DNA of 51,022 nt from Microscilla marina ATCC 23134. Its GTDB lineage: Bacteria; Bacteroidota; Bacteroidia; Cytophagales; Microscillaceae. This document shows, one piece after another, positions 25,179-33,688 of the stretch; within the stretch, counting starts at the first letter, position 1, and the number at the start of each line of letters is the position of its first letter. The DNA is taken from the NCBI RefSeq assembly GCF_000169175.1, contig NZ_AAWS01000062.1, positions 1 to 51,022 on the forward strand, in the 5' to 3' direction. The translations under genes and the position numbers were made by a program. The notes beneath the pieces were generated by a model that saw only the letters and a program-made list of their open reading frames with translations, was not told the origin of the DNA and made no database searches.

Positions 25179-26159
25179 ATGTCACACAACAGAGATTATT
25201 ACCTTAAACAAATCAGTCATCAACTCGCAGTATATAGAGTAAATATACACCAAAATAGCAAGGGGCTAAATGATTACAGCTACAATACTGGTGCAGAATA
25301 CTTTTATCGAGATTTGCTAAATACCATTTATGACTGGAAGTTAACAAACCTTAATTCTCAAACAAAAAATGCGGCTGCGATTGATTTAGGAGACAAAAAT
25401 GCTAAAGTAGCCATACAAATAACATCAGATAGCTCGTCAAACAAAGTTCATGAAACATTAAAGAAGTTTATGGAGGGGCAACTCTATCAAGATTATGAAC
25501 GACTGATTGTTTTAGTAATAACAACAAAGCAAAATTTTCCTAAAGCTGATTTTGAAAAAAACTATAACCCTAATTTGTTTATTTTTGACAAAAAAACAGA
25601 TATATGGGGGATAGAAGATTTATTGAAAGATATAAATGATTGCAGTATTGACGCACTCTCTAAAATACACAAACTTGTAATAGATGAACTTGCGCCAAAA
25701 AGACTGTTGCAGCCCAAGCAAAAAAAATCAAAAGAAGAAGTAACCATTATTCGTTTAATCGAGTACTTGAGTAGCGATGGTAATTATATTGAAATAGAGG
25801 AAGAGTTTATCATTGACCCTAAACATAAAATTTATAAGAGGTTTTCTGACCATAAAGAGTTTATCATCAGTGAATATAGCATTTTGTACCCAACTTATTT
25901 TGGGGCATTAGATAATGCAAAACAAACCACAGGTTTGGATGGCATCAAAGCTGTAAAAATAACAAACCACTTAAACATAAGAAGCAACCAACTTTTGAAT
26001 AAAAATGATAATAACCCCAAGCAAGCACTTGAGGAATTTAATGAAATACTTTGGAACAAAATAGATAGCTCTGAACAATATGATAGAGAGGCTATTCGCT
26101 TCTATCTACTGAATGAATTAGTACAATGCAATATATTTCCCAACTCTAAACAGACATGA
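25179..26159 (+). CDS. SMEK-domain protein, putative effector of an ABC-3C system
   Basis: 326 residues. The N-terminal ~100 residues match the SMEK-domain pattern: a helix with T-G-A-E-Y-F-Y-R-D-L-L-N (E40), then A-A-A-I-D-L-G-D (D69), the strand V-A-I-Q-I-T-S (Q80), and K-V-H-E-T-L-K-K-F. The acidic helix residue, D and Q-x-T on successive elements resemble a modified restriction-endonuclease-like fold; that is inference. Residues about 170-326 form a second, helical region (probable partner binding). Its stop overlaps the next start by 4 bp (ATGA). In known ABC-3C loci the gene in this position is the candidate toxic effector. Confidence 0.75.
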   Translation: MSHNRDYYLKQISHQLAVYRVNIHQNSKGLNDYSYNTGAEYFYRDLLNTIYDWKLTNLNSQTKNAAAIDLGDKNAKVAIQITSDSSSNKVHETLKKFMEGQLYQDYERLIVLVITTKQNFPKADFEKNYNPNLFIFDKKTDIWGIEDLLKDINDCSIDALSKIHKLVIDELAPKRLLQPKQKKSKEEVTIIRLIEYLSSDGNYIEIEEEFIIDPKHKIYKRFSDHKEFIISEYSILYPTYFGALDNAKQTTGLDGIKAVKITNHLNIRSNQLLNKNDNNPKQALEEFNEILWNKIDSSEQYDREAIRFYLLNELVQCNIFPNSKQT

Positions 26160-26398
26160 ATAGACTAATTTCAAAAGATGAAAATATTAAAAGCTCTTCT
26201 GTATATGTTGGTTACTTAATATTGAAAGAACTCAAGAAATTCAAAAAAAAGGGAAAAGATAAAATATCTCTATTTGATTTAACTCAAGCATTAAAAAAAG
26301 AAAAGATAACCCACTATCGTCAAATTGTTTTTGCTCTCATGTTTCTATACAGTTGTGACATAATTAACTTTGAAGAACCCTATATCTATATTGTATGA
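26156..26398 (+). CDS. ABC-3C middle-component-like small protein
   Basis: 80 residues. Predicted winged-helix-like: a helix S-S-S-V-Y-V-G-Y-L-I-L-K-E-L-K-K-F, a basic loop, a helix F-D-L-T-Q-A-L-K-K-E, and a helix ending F-A-L-M-F-L-Y-S-C-D-I-I-N-F, then a terminal strand. The late A-L-x-F-L-Y-x-x-x-x-I pattern and the size fit the short middle components of ABC three-component systems, which bridge the ATPase and effector. Both junctions are 4-bp ATGA overlaps with its neighbours, so it is translationally coupled to both. Identification rests mainly on context and this short pattern. Confidence 0.7.
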   Translation: MNRLISKDENIKSSSVYVGYLILKELKKFKKKGKDKISLFDLTQALKKEKITHYRQIVFALMFLYSCDIINFEEPYIYIV

Positions 26399-28128
26399 TT
26401 AAATTAGAGAAACTATACGCTCAACCAGAAATATTTGAACCTATTAGTTTTGATTGGGGAATCAACATTATTGTGGGTGAACGCTCAGAAGATAGCAATA
26501 AGACAAATGGAGTAGGAAAATCCATGTCAATAGAGTTTATACAATTCTGCTTATTCAAGGATTTTAAAAGAAGTCGTATCAGTAAAATACCAGCAAATGT
26601 GCTTGCTAAGGATACGGAAATTTTTTTGAACCTCAGGATTAATGAAGAGCTTGTTACCATTATAAGATCAGTAAAAGAACATAATCAACCAAAGATTGTT
26701 AGAAACCAACAAACAACGCAGTTTTCATCTATAGCAGATGCTGTTTCTTTTTTAGAACATATCATATTTCAAAATCAAACCCACAAAAAAACACCTTCTC
26801 TTAGAAAAATGGTGGGATTACTCATCAGAGATGAAGGCTCTGAGTTTAAAGATATTATAAATTATTATGACACCAACCTTAGAGTATCAAAAAGGGATTT
26901 ATATGAGCCACATTTATACCTATTTGGTATAGATATTTATAAATATCAAGAATTGCAGGAAATCATAAAAAATATTGATGAAAAGAAAGGTTTACTGAAG
27001 GAACTCAAAAAACAAGTCACCAACAATGGCACCCGCAAAATAAGTGATGCCAAAGCTGATTTGAATGGACTCAAAGATAAAGTTGAGAAACTAGAGAATC
27101 AGGTGGAAATACTGAAAACAGCAGATGCTTTTGAGTCAATTCAAGATGATCTCATACGCTTGCAAAGAGAAATAGATCATTTGCGTTCTAAACAAGATGC
27201 TCTCAAATATGAAATAAAAAAAATAGAGACATTACCTGAACCCGAAATTATTACTGAAACTGATATTACTATTTTATACAATCAATTCAAAAGTGGGTTA
27301 GGTGATATAATCAATAAGTCTCTGGATGAAGTAAAAAGCTTCAAAAATAAAATTGATAGCTTTCAAAAAATGTTGATTAATGAACGTTACTCTGATCTAA
27401 AATCAAAACTAGCAGGTGTTACTAAAAAGTTGAGAGAGTTAGATGATTTATATGCACAAACAGCCTCACCTTTAGATAAGAAGGGGATAATGAAAGATTT
27501 AAAAACTGCTCTTAGTACCCTTAATGAAAAAAATAAACACCTATTAGACCTACGACTCAATGTAGAAAACCTCGAGAATGCAGATCAAGAAAAAAAGAGA
27601 TTAGTGTCCAGTAAGACATCCATTATTGAAGATTTTGACAATCAAATTTCAAAAATAAAAAACACCATAGATAATTTCAACCAAACAATTTTAAACATAC
27701 ATGAAAAGGTTTTAGACAATAAGAAGGCTTTCTTTGAAATAACAGTTAAAAACAAAAGTAATGTCAAAGAAGTATTCAATTTTGAAATGAGAGTCTTTGA
27801 CGATGGTAGCCATAGTGTAAATAAAATGAAGGTATTTATGTATGACATGGCTCTATTGTTTAACTCTTCCACAAGAGAGAAACACCTTAAGTTTCTAATT
27901 CATGATAATATCTTGGAGGTAGATCAAGACACTACCATAAAGGTTCTTAATTTTTTAAATGAACAAGAAGAACGATTCAGTGACTTTCAGTACATTCTTA
28001 CCATAAATACAGACAAAATAGAATACCCTGAAATAAGTAGTCAAATAGACCTAGATATTGACTCTCACCGCATAGCTCGATTCACAAAAAATCATAAGTT
28101 TTTGAAAACCAACTACACACAAATTTAA
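26395..28128 (+). CDS. DUF2326-type SMC/RecN-like ABC ATPase
   Basis: 577 residues. N-terminal ATPase half with an extended Walker A (VGERSEDSNKTNGVGKS, 27-43), then a long coiled coil (about 180-445; heptads such as LNGLKDKVEKLENQVEIL), then the C-terminal half with F-L-I-H-D-N-I-L-E-V-D (about 500-510, Walker-B-like) and Q-Y-I-L-T-I-N-T-D-K (about 533-542) as in DUF2326. Such ATPases are the sensor/engine subunits of ABC-3C systems, related to SMC and RecN in architecture and presumed to act on nucleoprotein structures. Third coupled gene of the operon; AT-rich like its partners. Confidence 0.85.
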   Translation: MIKLEKLYAQPEIFEPISFDWGINIIVGERSEDSNKTNGVGKSMSIEFIQFCLFKDFKRSRISKIPANVLAKDTEIFLNLRINEELVTIIRSVKEHNQPKIVRNQQTTQFSSIADAVSFLEHIIFQNQTHKKTPSLRKMVGLLIRDEGSEFKDIINYYDTNLRVSKRDLYEPHLYLFGIDIYKYQELQEIIKNIDEKKGLLKELKKQVTNNGTRKISDAKADLNGLKDKVEKLENQVEILKTADAFESIQDDLIRLQREIDHLRSKQDALKYEIKKIETLPEPEIITETDITILYNQFKSGLGDIINKSLDEVKSFKNKIDSFQKMLINERYSDLKSKLAGVTKKLRELDDLYAQTASPLDKKGIMKDLKTALSTLNEKNKHLLDLRLNVENLENADQEKKRLVSSKTSIIEDFDNQISKIKNTIDNFNQTILNIHEKVLDNKKAFFEITVKNKSNVKEVFNFEMRVFDDGSHSVNKMKVFMYDMALLFNSSTREKHLKFLIHDNILEVDQDTTIKVLNFLNEQEERFSDFQYILTINTDKIEYPEISSQIDLDIDSHRIARFTKNHKFLKTNYTQI

Positions 28129-28166
28129 GTTTTTGACTTTTAATATTATGAGTAAGTACTATCGGA

Positions 28167-28691
28167 ATGAAAAAAATACTGGAAACCAAGCGTTGTTATA
28201 TACGAGAGTTTGTCGAAGCCGATGTTGACCCTATATGTCAAATGAATAGCGACCCTGAAGTAATGAAATACATTACTGATGGTAAACCCCAAACCTATGA
28301 GTACTCAAAAAAACGTACAGTATATTTTATCAACGAATACTACCCAAAATACCCCGGCTTAGGCATGTGGGCTGTCGTACGCAAGGCAGGTGACCAATTG
28401 ATGGGTTGGGCTTGCCTCAAACACTTAGATAATCAGGACTTGATTGAAATTGGTTATCGTTTAATCAAAGACTATTGGGGGCAAGGGTATGCTACTGAGG
28501 TAAGCCAAGCACTGGTGCATTATGGGTTTACTGAGGCATCTCTGGATAAAATTGTAGGCATTGCGTCCGAAGACAATATCAAATCACAATATATTTTACA
28601 AAAAACAGGACTTACTTTCCTAAAAAAAGCATATTACTATCAAACTAATGTGGTTTTCTATCAATTACTAAAAAAAGATTATTTAACATGA
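28167..28691 (+). CDS. GNAT acetyltransferase, RimJ/RimL type
   Basis: 174 residues. Strand T-K-R-C-Y-I-R-E-F near the N-terminus, N-S-D-P-E-V-M-K-Y-I, then L-M-G-W-A-C-L-K and E-I-G-Y-R-L-I-K-D-Y-W-G-Q-G-Y-A-T-E, the acetyl-CoA loop (about 90-107), and N-I-K-S-Q-Y-I-L-Q-K-T-G-L at the end, all typical of RimJ/RimL relatives. Substrate unknown. It starts 38 bp after the ABC ATPase but has different base composition and overlaps the next gene by 4 bp, so it belongs with the lipoprotein rather than the defence-like operon. Confidence 0.88.
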   Translation: MKKILETKRCYIREFVEADVDPICQMNSDPEVMKYITDGKPQTYEYSKKRTVYFINEYYPKYPGLGMWAVVRKAGDQLMGWACLKHLDNQDLIEIGYRLIKDYWGQGYATEVSQALVHYGFTEASLDKIVGIASEDNIKSQYILQKTGLTFLKKAYYYQTNVVFYQLLKKDYLT

Positions 28692-29281
28692 AAACGTCTA
28701 AACTCTACGTCTTTATACTGCTGAGCCTACTTTCTATCAGCACTTCTTGCCGCTCTATACGTCAAGGAAAAGTTTTGTCTAAATGCGAGTTTAGACTCGA
28801 ATCGCTGCAAGATATAAGCCTTGCCAATGTACGTATAGATCAAGTAAAAAGCCTGACTGACCTTAACTTGTTGGATGCAGGAAGAATTACGTTGGCATTT
28901 GCCCGCAACTCGTCTTTACCTATGAACCTCACTGCCAATATAGAGGTGAAAAATCCTAATAAAAAAACAGCAGGGTTAAATGAGCTTAGGTGGATTTTGT
29001 ATATAGATGATGTGAAAATGGCAGAAGGGGAGAGCAAGCAAAGGTTTGAGGTTCCTGCCCAAGGCACTAATATATTGCCGCTCAAAGTAAACCTCGACCT
29101 GAAAAAAGCAATGCGTGGCAAGTCGCGTAGTGCATTGCTGAAGTTTGCCTTTAATATGGCAGGTTTTGGTTCGTCGGCCTCCAGGGTTAAGATCAGAGCC
29201 AAGCCTTCTTTTAAGGTATTAGGAGGAACAATTCGTTACCCTGGTTATATTAAAATTACCAAAGAGTATACCTCTGAGTAA
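28688..29281 (+). CDS. lipoprotein with LEA14/WHy-like domain
   Basis: 197 residues. Signal peptide MKTSKLYVFILLSLLSISTS followed by C21 (lipobox-like S-T-S-C). The mature part has the pattern of LEA type 2/WHy proteins: R-N-S-S-L-P-M-N-L-T-A-N-I-E-V-K-N-P-N, a strand L-R-W-I-L-Y-I-D-D, then the E-V-P-A-Q-G-T-N-I-L-P-L strand. Such proteins are immunoglobulin-like beta sandwiches of unknown role at the envelope. ATG overlaps the preceding GNAT stop (ATGA), so the two are cotranslated. Confidence 0.72.
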   Translation: MKTSKLYVFILLSLLSISTSCRSIRQGKVLSKCEFRLESLQDISLANVRIDQVKSLTDLNLLDAGRITLAFARNSSLPMNLTANIEVKNPNKKTAGLNELRWILYIDDVKMAEGESKQRFEVPAQGTNILPLKVNLDLKKAMRGKSRSALLKFAFNMAGFGSSASRVKIRAKPSFKVLGGTIRYPGYIKITKEYTSE

Positions 29282-30025
29282 TAGTCACCCCATTTTTAGC
29301 CTTCATAGTAGATACTTATTGAAAACCAAGTGTTGTAGAAATTGAGTATCTACTGTGGGGTAGTCCTATCTGTAAAAGTATAGAGGTAGTAGATATACAC
29401 AGGAATCTTAAAGCACACACTTCAAAATAAGTATAGTAGACCTTACTAAAAAATCGTGTGTTAAAAAACAAGTCATGACATTCAGCCAAGCAAGGACAAC
29501 AAGGCACAGATCAATGTAGTGGGTAAGGTTGAAAAAATGGTTATTTGTTTTGAGACTTTATGAATATTTCATTACTTTGGTATGCATAAGCTGACATAGT
29601 TTTTATGTTTTGATAACAGGCCATGTTTGACTACTTGGTTATCACCTTTCTTTTCTCAATGGTGCTTTTGAAGTGTTCAAGCCATTGAAGCTGACACACA
29701 GTTAAATTTTTAATCGCAGAAAATAGCTTTGCTATCACAACCTTTCATCAAAAATATACAAAGAGTTGGAGGGAATGGTATGTCCAAACTATAAGCTACT
29801 TTATTTATCCGGTTTTTCATACCCTACAATTTTTTGAAAATAAGTATGCTATCATTTAAGTAATAGATGAGCTCAGGATTATTTTACTTATCTGGTGATC
29901 TTAAAATTTGTAAGAGAAGCTAGGGTAAAAGGTGCACGTAATCCCTTACTTGTGTAATGTTCAGAGTATTAGTGTACAGTGCAATAAATAACTTAATAAT
30001 ACTTTACCTAATCAATCAAAATAAA
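29282..30025. other. 744-bp region without a convincing gene
   Basis: AT-rich sequence with a 10-bp perfect inverted repeat at 29307-29316 and 29345-29354 (AGTAGATACT / AGTATCTACT, 28-nt loop), possibly a terminator for the lipoprotein unit though no T-run follows. There is a small palindrome ATAGC-TTT-GCTAT near 29728-29740. A 63-codon minus frame at 29316-29507 has no family features and overlaps the hairpin; not accepted. A possible extension of the MscS start (ATG 29957) falls here. Confidence 0.5.
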
Positions 30026-31147
30026 ATGTTAGAAATATTCAACAGCAAGTTTTTTCAACAAGTTGTATTAGGAAATACACTTGAGCAATGGATACTCACT
30101 TCTTTGTTTATTGTAGCGACTATTTTAGGAGCATTTCTTATTGCTTGGCTATTAAAAAAATGGCTTTCAAGGTTCATTAAACACCTAGAGCCTGAAAGTC
30201 AGTCAAAGATCATCCATAGTGTTTCCAAACCCTTGGTCATGGTCATTATGCTCATGGGATTTCGTGCAAGCTTAAATGCTTTAAATTTATCTTCTTTTAT
30301 TTTCAGTGCTGTCAATAGTTTATATCATATCAGTATTACACTCACCATTGCCTGGATGATAGTACGTGTGTACAACGCTATACATGAAGGGTACTTGGTG
30401 GGATTGTTCAAACGAAAAGAAGGGCTTGATACACAACTGCTACCGATTCTTAAAGTAGTGGTAAAATTATTTGCCTGGGTGTTTGCATTTATTATAGGAT
30501 TGAGCAATGCAGGGTATAACATAGGGGCTATTTTGGCAAGTTTAGGTATTGGGGGAATTGCCTTTGCTCTGGCAGCCAAAGATGCGATTGCTAATATATT
30601 TGGCGGAATCACTATTTTTATACAGCGCCCCTTTCAGGTAGGCGAACGCATCATTGTAGGCAAAGTAGATGGTTGGGTAGACGAAATAGGACTACGCTCT
30701 TCTGTCATTACCAATTTTTGGGGTGAGCGTATTACTATACCTAATAAAACCTTTACCGATGGTGTGGTCAAAAACATGGATGCCAGAGGACGCTACTTTA
30801 TTAATTGTACCATTCGTCTCAGGTATGATACTACCCACCAGCAACTTGAAACAGCCATGAAGATACTTAAAGAAATACCAGGTGAATTTGATGTGACCGA
30901 AAAGAATACCTGGACAACCTATAGCATAGGAGATTATTCGCATGATATAGACTACTGGTATGCTGTGAAGGTATGGAAACCTGAAGATGTTGCCACAGTA
31001 GGGAAAGAGTTTGATAAATACAGCCTGGGTAAAACTCAAGTAAATATGGAAATATTGAAGCGGTTTGAAGCGCACAATATCAAGATGGCTATGCCAGTAG
31101 AGCTTAAAATAGAAAAAGAGGTACAAGACCCCAACCTTTTCTTATAA
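30026..31147 (+). CDS. small-conductance mechanosensitive channel (MscS family)
   Basis: 373 residues from the ATG at 30026 (MLEIFNSKFF); an ATG at 29957 would add 23 residues of doubtful character. About four hydrophobic segments end in the pore helix S-L-G-I-G-G-I-A-F-A-L-A-A-K-D-A-I-A-N-I-F-G-G, the MscS signature (about 173-195). The beta domain begins R-P-F-Q-V-G-E-R-I and continues with I-G-L-R-S-S and I-P-N-K. It opens under membrane tension to release osmolytes. Single gene flanked by long non-coding regions. Confidence 0.94.
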   Translation: MLEIFNSKFFQQVVLGNTLEQWILTSLFIVATILGAFLIAWLLKKWLSRFIKHLEPESQSKIIHSVSKPLVMVIMLMGFRASLNALNLSSFIFSAVNSLYHISITLTIAWMIVRVYNAIHEGYLVGLFKRKEGLDTQLLPILKVVVKLFAWVFAFIIGLSNAGYNIGAILASLGIGGIAFALAAKDAIANIFGGITIFIQRPFQVGERIIVGKVDGWVDEIGLRSSVITNFWGERITIPNKTFTDGVVKNMDARGRYFINCTIRLRYDTTHQQLETAMKILKEIPGEFDVTEKNTWTTYSIGDYSHDIDYWYAVKVWKPEDVATVGKEFDKYSLGKTQVNMEILKRFEAHNIKMAMPVELKIEKEVQDPNLFL

Positions 31148-31476
31148 AACTCGCTTTGTCCAAAACCACTATCACAAAACAAATACGAACTTAATTTTTT
31201 AACCTCTTATTCTCTTGTAGAGATTTACGTAAGAGTATGTCTGGCATCGCAGAACTTGGAGGCAAGTTTCCTGCAGTTAAAGTGTTGTCTTTGGATTTAA
31301 AAGTTGTTTTTTAGCCCAGATTATAACCGAGTGAAAGCAAGTTTATAAATTCTCCGAATCAAGTTCGGAGTTCTGTTTCACTATTGAAAATAAGACAACC
31401 AACTAATTTGTAAACATATTCTAACAGCTTTATCAAGAAATAAGGGGGGACTTAAACATAAATATTTAGATATTTT
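31148..31476. other. intergenic region, 329 bp
   Basis: Between MscS and the SET-domain gene. Holds the dispersed repeat with hairpin at 31330-31390. The remainder contains a weak inverted repeat CTCTTA / TAAGAG (about 31203-31234). No gene seen. Confidence 0.5.
31330..31390. repeat. dispersed repeat, copy 2, with hairpin
   Basis: Contains the 18-mer of copy 1 at 31340-31357 and CTGTTTCA at 31373-31380. A perfect hairpin CTCCGAA / TTCGGAG (31352-31358, 31364-31370) is nested in outer arms AGTGAAA / TTTCACT (31330-31336, 31376-31382). Confidence 0.6.
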
Positions 31477-33312
31477 ATGAAACCTACAACTAACTTTACA
31501 ATCACCCATCAATTTGAAGGGGTTCACCTTTCTACAGAAGAACAACAGCAAATCTTATCTTTTATTGGGTGGAACGAGTGTCCACCATTTGAACAACCTG
31601 GGCGAGTAGCCTGGCATATATTAACGCAAGAGGCAAGTACAGAGGCAGTACCTGAACAGCAATTAAAAGCAGCTAAAATTAAAGGAGTAGGGTTTTGGAA
31701 CCCTCGCCCTGAAGGAAAAATTCATTCAGGAGTGCTGGCAAACTTGCACAGTGAAGTCCCCACTCCTCCTACTACTGATACGCTTGATAGCATGCTTACT
31801 TTTCCGCATATGGGAATCAACCAGCAGGGTGAGTACACTATTGCTTATAGTTCAGCTACACCTATTGGAGGAATTCTTCATGAACGGGCTTTGCTAGAGT
31901 TTAACAGTGCCCGTATACTGTTAGAGCATGGGGTACCCTCTACTATACCATTAATGGTAGTGCAATACGAAGACAAATACCAGTTTAAAGGAAAGCCTAT
32001 GGGAGTGGTAGTAAACTTATCACCTGAACCTACCAGTATGCGTTTGTCTTGTATTCAATATGGTGCAGCTGTACACAGAGGGAAAGATGCCAAGGCTGAT
32101 GCTTACTACGATAAATTACGTGCTTCGTTAGGGGTAAACGGACAACCAGAGTTAGAAACGACCAGATTGCAAACTATTAACTTATTGGCGAGAAAAATAG
32201 GTAAATTAGTACACGATTTCTCAGCAGCTGGTTTGTATAGATACTCTTCTGAATGGAGTAATTTTGAATATGATTTTGCTCGTAAAGAGGTTTTTTTAAC
32301 TGACTTGGACTCTACATTGGAGTTAAAAAACGTGCCTGAGCCTTTGCAAGCGCTCCAGGTACTTAGAGACTTGGGAACCGCAGTGTATCGTTTGGTGGCT
32401 AAATTTGGTTATCCTGATGTACTCAATGATTATACACTCAATAATGTGCTCAAGTTTGATCCTTTAGCAGAGTTATTGGTAGGCTACTTTCCCGAAGCTC
32501 CCTATGATGAAATAGAAGCTGTTAGTCAACGTTTATGGCAATGTTTTGCTCCTCACTGGGTATTGTTGAAAAAACATCAGGCATCTATTACCAACGAATG
32601 GTCTCGTTCACGTCGTCAAACCTATAAGATGGATCACGACTTATTTTATGTTTTAACCATGACTTTGGTTTTTCCATTGTTCGAAAGGTCAGACTTGTTT
32701 AAGCAATACAATTGTAACTTAACAATGGACAATATGCTTCAAAAAGCTCAAAACTTTTTGGGAGAACGTTATGAGTATTTCTCATACTTGCTAAACAACG
32801 GCAAGGTGCCTTTAAATCTGCTCGAAGAAGATGGGTATGAGTTAAGCCCAATGGGTAATAAAGGTGAGGGAGTGATTGCTACCAAACCGTTTACATCTGA
32901 AGATGTGGTAATGAAAGGACAAATAGTCAAGTTATTAGGAGGGAACCACTCACATGCATCTCAAATGGGAGAACATACCTGGGCAATCCACGAAGGGATC
33001 ATTCCTAAAGTAAACCACTCTTGTGCTCCAAATTGCGGCATTCGTTTAAACGAAACAGGTGCGCACGATATTGTGGCTATCAAACCTATTGCTCAAGGCG
33101 AAGAGCTAACACTTGACTATGCGATGCGTAATTATCAAATTGATTATTTTCCATCGCAATGTCAATGCGGAGCTTCTGAGTGTCGTACTCGTATTACTGG
33201 ATGGAAAGACTTACCTCAGCACACCAAAGATGCTTACGCTCCTTGGGCAGCCCCTTATTTGTTAGCGCTTGACAAAAAGCAGGTACAAGAAGTAGCGGAA
33301 CTGGAAGCATAA
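31477..33312 (+). CDS. SET-domain protein with large N-terminal kinase-like region
   Basis: 611 residues. C-terminal SET domain (about 455-580): G-N-K-G-E-G-V-I-A near the start, V-N-H-S-C-A-P-N-C (513-516 is NHSC), the I-A-Q-G-E-E-L-T-L-D-Y strand with the catalytic tyrosine (Y548), and a post-SET C-x-C-x4-C (C562, C564, C569). This is the complete set needed for a SAM-dependent lysine methyltransferase. The first ~430 residues resemble a kinase/phosphotransferase layout (V-H-D-F-S-A-A-G-L-Y-R followed by S-N-F-E-Y-D-F and V-F-L-T-D-L-D-S), a weak inference. The methylated target is unknown. SET proteins are uncommon in Bacteroidota outside a few lineages. Confidence 0.82.
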   Translation: MKPTTNFTITHQFEGVHLSTEEQQQILSFIGWNECPPFEQPGRVAWHILTQEASTEAVPEQQLKAAKIKGVGFWNPRPEGKIHSGVLANLHSEVPTPPTTDTLDSMLTFPHMGINQQGEYTIAYSSATPIGGILHERALLEFNSARILLEHGVPSTIPLMVVQYEDKYQFKGKPMGVVVNLSPEPTSMRLSCIQYGAAVHRGKDAKADAYYDKLRASLGVNGQPELETTRLQTINLLARKIGKLVHDFSAAGLYRYSSEWSNFEYDFARKEVFLTDLDSTLELKNVPEPLQALQVLRDLGTAVYRLVAKFGYPDVLNDYTLNNVLKFDPLAELLVGYFPEAPYDEIEAVSQRLWQCFAPHWVLLKKHQASITNEWSRSRRQTYKMDHDLFYVLTMTLVFPLFERSDLFKQYNCNLTMDNMLQKAQNFLGERYEYFSYLLNNGKVPLNLLEEDGYELSPMGNKGEGVIATKPFTSEDVVMKGQIVKLLGGNHSHASQMGEHTWAIHEGIIPKVNHSCAPNCGIRLNETGAHDIVAIKPIAQGEELTLDYAMRNYQIDYFPSQCQCGASECRTRITGWKDLPQHTKDAYAPWAAPYLLALDKKQVQEVAELEA

Positions 33313-33333
33313 AAACACAAATAATATAATGAT

Positions 33334-33373
33334 ATGCCTCATCTCATATTAAATATAGGGTGAGGCATTTTTA
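33334..33373 (+). terminator. terminator of the SET-domain gene
   Basis: Arms ATGCCTCA (33334-33341) and TGAGGCAT (33361-33368), with further pairing inside, then a T-rich run. It starts 22 bp after the stop codon. Confidence 0.75.
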
Positions 33374-33387
33374 TGGTTCATCGAGGG

Positions 33388-33561
33388 TTACATACAATGA
33401 AACATCACCAAGCCCAAACCTATCTTTTTTTCTTGGGGAGCTTCATCAGTTTTGGCTGTAGTCATCTTGCTGGGTTTTGATTGTTTTGCCTGGGAAGGTT
33501 CTACTTGGTTGTTACCTTGGTTTTTTGACTGAGTGCAGGCTTGTAAAAACATCAATGACAT
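33388..33561 (-). CDS. possible small lipoprotein
   Basis: 57-residue frame from the ATG at 33559-33561: MSLMFLQAC, then a Gln/Asn/Lys-rich stretch, ending GLGLVMFHCM. L-Q-A-C is a lipobox and the polar low-complexity sequence after it is typical of small lipoproteins. The signal peptide is unusually short (eight residues before the cysteine), and an in-frame stop lies just upstream, so it may instead be a remnant of a longer lipoprotein. It lies in a 376-bp gap between the SET-domain gene terminator and the LytTR gene, transcribed leftward after the region downstream of nothing obvious. Confidence 0.4.
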   Translation of the reverse strand: MSLMFLQACTQSKNQGNNQVEPSQAKQSKPSKMTTAKTDEAPQEKKIGLGLVMFHCM

Positions 33562-33688
33562 ATCTTTATCTATTTATAAGGTTCAAATAACTATTTTAGT
33601 TAAATATACTGCCTGAACCCTCCTCATGCCGATAATCACCCAATTACTGGGACGAATGGTCTTCTTTTGGGGCAAGTTGCCCTGGTTG

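Noticed and set aside
28167-28691. GNAT gene as a fifth member of the ABC-3C-like operon
   Set aside because: 38-bp gap, different base composition and coupling to the lipoprotein downstream argue it belongs to another unit.
29728-29740. Palindrome ATAGC-TTT-GCTAT as a further copy of the CATAGC/GCTATG elements
   Set aside because: Lacks the A/T-run flanks and outer arms; too short to group with the others.
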